From positions 248,001 through 312,000 of the forward strand of contig JBBPTG010000008.1 in assembly GCA_038093975.1 (NCBI GenBank): DNA of 64,000 nt, written 5' to 3'. Both the position numbers and the translations under genes were made by a program. The notes beneath the pieces are model-generated. The model ran no database searches, had not been told where the DNA came from, and saw nothing but the letters and a program-made list of their open reading frames with translations. The stretch's first letter is position 1. Each line of letters begins with the position of its first letter. This DNA is from Chalciporus piperatus (lineage: Eukaryota > Basidiomycota > Agaricomycetes > Boletales > Boletaceae). This document shows, piece after piece, positions 59,614 through 64,000 of this stretch.

Positions 59614-61861
59614 TCACATAATGGTGCACTTGCAGCACCCACCAACGTCGTCCTCTTCGGGTTCCATCCGTTGTTGTTCGAGCATATCGGTAGACGGCCG
59701 CGTGACATTGATGGTCGGTACTATTGGTACCGGTTCAGTAATATACTGGGAGAAGGGTGCAGGAGAGTTGGGTGGCCGTGGATATTGTTTCCGAGGGTTG
59801 ACTCGAATGGGTTCCTCTGGCGTGACAGGCAACGGGATCGGCTGGGGAAATGTCTCTTCTTCTTCCGGTGGTTGTGCCGCTTGTTCTTTCTCGGGTTGTT
59901 CTGGAATCCGACCGAACTCGTCCAAGGGTATCTCCTCATCAGCGGGTGGTCGATACTTGGTATAATCGAACCCAAAGGTGCCAGGTGCCTGCAGTAGTAA
60001 ATCATGAATTTGGATCAGATCCACATGCTCGTGTTTGCAACCATGTTAGAGATCATACGCACAGGTTTCACCGGTGACTCCTCAGGCTTCGACCGTGGAC
60101 TACCATCTGCTTGCTCGTATTGATCATCCAATCCCTTCTTCCGTGCTACGACAGGAAGTACCACCTAGCGATGGGGCGATGTTGGTTAAGAATCAAACGG
60201 TGATGCAAATTGTCACTAACTTCATCCCAATTACCGGCCTTTTGCACCGGTTGCGTCCATGTAGGTATAGCATCCATCATATCTCCTTCCGGCGTTGGAT
60301 ACGTTGCAACGGAACTCCGGGGGTCGTCCTTCTTCGATACCGAAGGCGGAGTCTTTGCCTTTGTTTTCGGCCTCTTCGGCGTGGGTGGAGCGGCAGGGCT
60401 TTTAGCACGACGCTTCGTTTGTGACTGATCTGATAACTGTGACGTCGGGGACGTGGTCCGTGTTGCGGTCTGTGTGCGTGGTCTCGAGTCCGGAGGTGTT
60501 GGCATACTACTCTCCACACTAGTCCTCAAAGTAGCCGAGGGCGTATCGGATCGCAAGGAGTCCGAGAGTGTCTGAGTGTGCTGCAGGCGCCTCGGCGTGT
60601 CATTGATATCTGGAGGAGGGTGAGCGTTCGTAGGCGTCTGACTACGACTGGAAGAGGTAGCTGCAAGGGGTAAGCCAGACATAGACGCGTCCAAGCTCGA
60701 GTGTATCGTGTGATCTGCATCTGTACTAGCATACGCATCGTAGAATGACTCGGTATCCGAGTCGGCATCATTTTCGATGTCCGTTGGCGGGCTCTCGTCC
60801 AGGACCATGTTGACCTCTTTGTTGCGTTCATCGTCAAGATATAGACTTTCGCGAGTCCCAGTACCGACACTGTCCGCTCTTTTCCGTCTACGAGTAGAGT
60901 CCATCCGAACCACCGGGTCTCGAGTTTGGGCACGGGCAGCATTTCGGAGATTGTATCCGTAGTTGGCAATCTGCAACATTTCCATATGCTTCGCCACTCG
61001 GAGCTCACCGACACCACCATTTCTGTGCACATCGCCTCTATACCAATGCTCGAACGGGCGTTCCTCGGATTCGGTCGAAGCTCTAGGTTCTTGATAAGCA
61101 GGTTCTCGCGTTCTAGAACGCGTTGAAGAGGCAGCCGAAGAAGCCGGGAAAGGTGCTGGTTCGTTCATGATGTCCGAAACTTTATGCCGGATAGAAGTCA
61201 TTGTGGGAGTCGCAGGTCGAAGGTTGCTTTCCTTGACGACCCATAGGTCGGGGGACGTGTCTGGGGTAGGTGGATGGTATGTTTGTGGTAGAGTATCATT
61301 GCGGCTCTCGGCTCGATGAGTGAGGTTATGTGCATGACTCGATGTGCTAATCGTTCTTGTGCGAGCGGCGATTGGTATTCGGGTCGGTTTTACGTCTGAA
61401 GTACGTGGGGATGTAGGACGGGAAGATTCTGGTGTGGGGAGAGGGTTACCGTTTGGGTAACTATTTGGGAGAGGAGAATCGAACGAGTAAGATTGGGAGT
61501 AAGTGCGAGTGCGTTTGGGAGGAAGAGGGGATGAAGAAGAGGACGCGCCGTTGGCGCGGGTATAGGAAGATGGGTCTGAGCGACCGTTTGACTGTAGACT
61601 AGGTCTTGGTATCGCGCTACTTTTCCTAGGTTCAGGGATCTGACGAGGGGAGGAAAAATATTCTCTCGACGAGCGATGTTGTGAAGGAGCGGATGACCTC
61701 TGAGTGTCGTCTACTGAAGATATGGACGCGACGGACATGCGTTTGGCGAGGATGCGACTTTCGCTCTCGAGCCCTTGGGGGCAAGGTGAGGAAGATAAAG
61801 AGTTTTTAGGGTGTATGGATACGTACTCTTGCGCAGGGCTGGCACGATAGTGTCGTCCCAT
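59614..61861 (-). CDS. Large Ser/Pro-rich protein with C-terminal CaaX box (CTIM)
   Basis: I recognise no family. The ATG at 61861 gives MGRHYRASPAQEYVSIHPKN. The first exon (to about 60222) is a long Ser/Thr/Pro/Arg-rich, probably disordered protein with a modestly conserved-looking middle (RPFEHWYRGDVHRNGGVGEL; ELRVAKHMEMLQIANYGYN). An acidic stretch (ESPPTDIENDADSDTESFYD) follows. After two introns the C-terminal exon gives APGTFGFDYTKYRPPADEEI and Pro/Glu-rich sequence, and ends GGCCKCTIM. The last four residues, Cys-Thr-Ile-Met, form a CaaX box, and the preceding Cys-Cys is a palmitoylation-like pair, so lipid anchoring to the plasma membrane is inferred. Met at the last position favours farnesyl- over geranylgeranyl-transferase. 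Length about 680 aa. Confidence 0.7.
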
Positions 61862-62241
61862 GGTGCCAGTGCAGACTGGGGCGTCGCGGTCAAGGCCATG
61901 AAATTTGGAAAGTTTTGGGACGAAATGCGACGAGAACTTGAAGGAACGGAAGATGCGAAAGCAAACGGGGTAAATTACGATGGAAGATATGGGACGACCA
62001 GAGCCAAAGAGTAGCCAAGTCCGTAGCCAAGGCGTAGTACTACGAGCTAGTCACTGCAGTTGACGGTCACCGCTGCAGCTGACCACCCGGATCCTACTGC
62101 TCCCGAGTTGGTACTTCCTATTTACAACCCCAGCCGCTTTTTATCCTCGCGTCTCGACAGTCATCACAAGTAAGTTGTCAGTAACTGAGTAAGTATTCTA
62201 CATCCTCGTCTCCCTCCCCGGTCTCACCGTCCGCGTTCAGA
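61862..62241. other. Intergenic, 380 bp, divergent promoters
   Basis: Promoter space of the CaaX protein and uL5m. It holds CTGCAG-containing imperfect repeats near 62050-62080. Nothing else. Confidence 0.45.
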
Positions 62242-63132
62242 ATGAGTGCAGCGGCAACAGCAGCGCGCGCACCTGCGTCCGCATCTCGCACATTCCGCAG
62301 ACCACCCCGGATAAGACGCTCCCTCCGCAAAGACGAACGCGGTCTACCCATCCCCCACGTCGGCATCACCATCCACGACACCGCCCCATGTCGTCTCCGT
62401 GAACACTACTACAGCACCCTCTCAGACAACCTCATGTACATGACCTACGTGCACGAGTCCGGTTCTCGTCCTCCCGCTCGCGAGGTCCGTCTCAGATTCG
62501 ACCCAGACGACCCATACTCCAAAAACCGTGTCAACACCCCCGTCGGTGGTAACCGTCTCGGAAAGAAACCCGCTCCACCCACTACCGCAGAGAACGTCGT
62601 CAAACTCGAAAAAATCGTCCTCCACACCATGCTCAAAGAAGCACTCACAAACCGTAGCGCGCTTCTCCCCGCAATCGCCTCCTTCAGAGCACTCTCGGGA
62701 GAGACCAAGGATGGTGGAGGTCGTCACTCCTCGGAAGGTGTGGAGATAGTCAAGGGTAAAAAATCCGTCAGCGGTTGGGTTCGCCCGGGCATCCCCCTTG
62801 GCGTCAAGGTGGAACTCAAGGGCCCGCAGATGTACAACTTCATCGCGACCCTATCAGAATTCGTCTTGCCTCGGTTGCGCGAGTTCAATGGCATCGTCAT
62901 GCCCCCATCCTCCAGCAACATGCAGACGCCGAGCGGCGTCGCAGGCGTCGTCTCATTCGGTCTGCCACCAGAAGCACTTGGCTTGTTCCCTCAGATCGAG
63001 GTTAACTTGGAGGCATACCCAAAGACTCACGGTATGCACATACATTTCATCACCAACGCAGAAGGCCAAGGTGCCCAGAACAAAGCAAGAGCCCTTGTGT
63101 CAGGCTTCCAGATCCCCTTCGCTCGCAAGTAG
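62242..63132 (+). CDS. MRPL7: Mitochondrial ribosomal protein uL5m (Mrpl7)
   Basis: A structural protein of the mitochondrial large ribosomal subunit. A single exon of 296 aa. The N-terminus is an Arg/Ala/Ser-rich import presequence (MSAAATAARAPASASRTFRR). The uL5 fold follows: PAPPTTAENVVKLEKIVLHT, MLKEALTNRSALLPAIASFR and VSGWVRPGIPLGVKVELKGP, then MYNFIATLSEFVLPRLREF. The C-terminal part reads FGLPPEALGLFPQIEVNLEA and MHIHFITNAEGQGAQNKARA. The position of the RxGIPLG loop is characteristic of the family. Confidence 0.93.
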   Translation: MSAAATAARAPASASRTFRRPPRIRRSLRKDERGLPIPHVGITIHDTAPCRLREHYYSTLSDNLMYMTYVHESGSRPPAREVRLRFDPDDPYSKNRVNTPVGGNRLGKKPAPPTTAENVVKLEKIVLHTMLKEALTNRSALLPAIASFRALSGETKDGGGRHSSEGVEIVKGKKSVSGWVRPGIPLGVKVELKGPQMYNFIATLSEFVLPRLREFNGIVMPPSSSNMQTPSGVAGVVSFGLPPEALGLFPQIEVNLEAYPKTHGMHIHFITNAEGQGAQNKARALVSGFQIPFARK

Positions 63133-63369
63133 ATCGAGAGTTATCCTTGTTACCTCCCTCTAATATACATACGTCGATCATCTAAAGAACTTGTTTGTTA
63201 TTCAAATGCTGCATGGTATGGATAATTATGAGAGACCTCTACGATATCTGAAAATGAGAGTGCTGCGTAACGGTGATGGTTAAATACAGAGCTGATGATG
63301 GGAAAAACGAACGAAATAGAAAGCAAAGTGCTTGCAAAAATGTACAACGGTATGTTCTGCTGGCCTTTT

Positions 63370-64000
63370 TCACCGACGAGCACCGGCTCCCCCATGCTGC
63401 CACGTTATGTCTCCAAGTTTATGTCGTGATGATGAATGCGACCGCTCGACGCCTAATCGCGATGATACGCCTGGTCCCAGTGGAGTACCAGTCCCAAGCA
63501 ATGCTGACGTTTCCGAGGCCGTCCTTCGCGCTCTCTTGGGTGCAATGATCGAAGTGTTCTTGGGCGTATCTGGTCCCTTCAACCCAGACTTCCCAAGGGC
63601 AGGTTTGAGCGCTGGAGCTAGCGCAGGTAATATCTCTCTCGCCAACTCCCGCACAAGAACTGCCCCGTCCTCCTTGCTCAGCTTCGTCACGATTTCATGC
63701 AACCCATATCTCTCCACCAGTATCGCGCGGTTCGGATGTACATCGCATACGGTCCTCAGGATACGCAGCAGGTTGAGGCGGACGACGGCGCGGCTATGCG
63801 ATAGTCTGTCGATGATACGTTTGAAGAAGGAAGCTTTGGCAAGACCAATGGTAATCGAGTTTGAGATACGGCAAATCTTGAGAAGGGGGTCGAGCAGATT
63901 CTCGAACGAGTTGGCCTTGGCAGAGACGAAACACTTGAGGAGAGCATCTAGCGAATCCGATTTGACGAGTTGGTCCTCGATCTTGGCCGTCTCATCTTGT
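63370..64000 (-). CDS. Cdc15/Cdc7/SepH-like septation kinase, C-terminal part only
   Basis: The window shows only the non-catalytic C-terminal region; the protein kinase domain would lie beyond 64000. The reading frame is open to the edge and gives FENLLDPLLKICRIS, ITIGLAKASFFKRIIDRLSH, VVRLNLLRILRTVCDVHPNR and YGLHEIVTKLSKEDGAVLVR, helical repeats found in the tail of the septation-initiation-network MAPKKK-like kinases. A basic Ser/Gly-rich end (IIAPKRARRTASE; ITWQHGGAGARR) closes it at 63370. Family assignment rests on this tail alone. Confidence 0.7.
   Translation of the reverse strand, partial: QDETAKIEDQLVKSDSLDALLKCFVSAKANSFENLLDPLLKICRISNSITIGLAKASFFKRIIDRLSHSRAVVRLNLLRILRTVCDVHPNRAILVERYGLHEIVTKLSKEDGAVLVRELAREILPALAPALKPALGKSGLKGPDTPKNTSIIAPKRARRTASETSALLGTGTPLGPGVSSRLGVERSHSSSRHKLGDITWQHGGAGARR

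Noticed and set aside
1..64000. Secondary-metabolite cluster or CRISPR-like array
   Set aside because: The three SDRs, AKR and 2OG oxygenase are scattered among housekeeping genes with no backbone synthase, transporter or cluster regulator. No regularly spaced repeat array was seen.

Overview
The window is nuclear DNA from a filamentous basidiomycete, most likely an Agaricomycete. Genes are dense and carry many short GT-AG introns (mostly 45-70 bp). The gene set is fungal: NAD-specific glutamate dehydrogenase, a CCR4-NOT subunit with fungal-style Q/S/N-rich spacers, GH16 wall glucanases, a Vts1/Smaug-type SAM protein, and a SIN-pathway kinase tail. Protein families with a basidiomycete flavour are also present: an ectomycorrhiza-regulated-type esterase, an M64 peptidase and a Crinkler/RHS-type NTPase. 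All calls come from reading translations and splice sites by eye; no database search was run.

Layout. 1-18.3 kb is housekeeping: UFD2 (5' cut by the window), EAF7, a large Ser-rich membrane protein, an Ent3-like ENTH adaptor, NOT2, the Pol III subunit RPC9/RPC17, an SDR and the geranylgeranyltransferase-I beta subunit. 18.3-31.1 kb holds an intron-containing tRNA-Asp, a short coiled-coil (SCOC-like) gene, an aldo-keto reductase, a homeodomain protein, a secreted GH16, a lipase and GDH2. 32-46 kb is the accessory stretch: two more SDRs, a broken Crinkler/RHS-type NTPase-nuclease gene, VTS1, a 2OG-Fe(II) oxygenase with a degenerate relative downstream, and a second GH16 with a GPI-like tail. 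46-47.9 kb has no gene but carries three long inverted repeats inside a pair of direct repeats. 47.9-64 kb holds mitofusin FZO1, a quinone oxidoreductase, a gene-poor stretch with one small Ser/Tyr/Gln-rich ORF, an esterase, a secreted M64 peptidase, a CaaX-terminated Ser-rich protein, mitochondrial uL5 and the 3' end of a Cdc15/SepH-like kinase.

The genes do not form one pathway. Loose themes are mitochondria (FZO1, uL5m, possibly the lipase), NAD(P)-dependent oxidoreductases (three SDRs, AKR, quinone reductase, 2OG oxygenase), secreted or wall enzymes (two GH16, M64) and protein prenylation (CDC43 homologue and a CaaX protein, probably served by the other prenyltransferase). The features that most deserve follow-up are the Crinkler/RHS-type pseudogene at 34.3-36.1 kb, the inverted-repeat cluster at 47.1-47.4 kb, the CaaX protein and the degenerate oxygenase copy.
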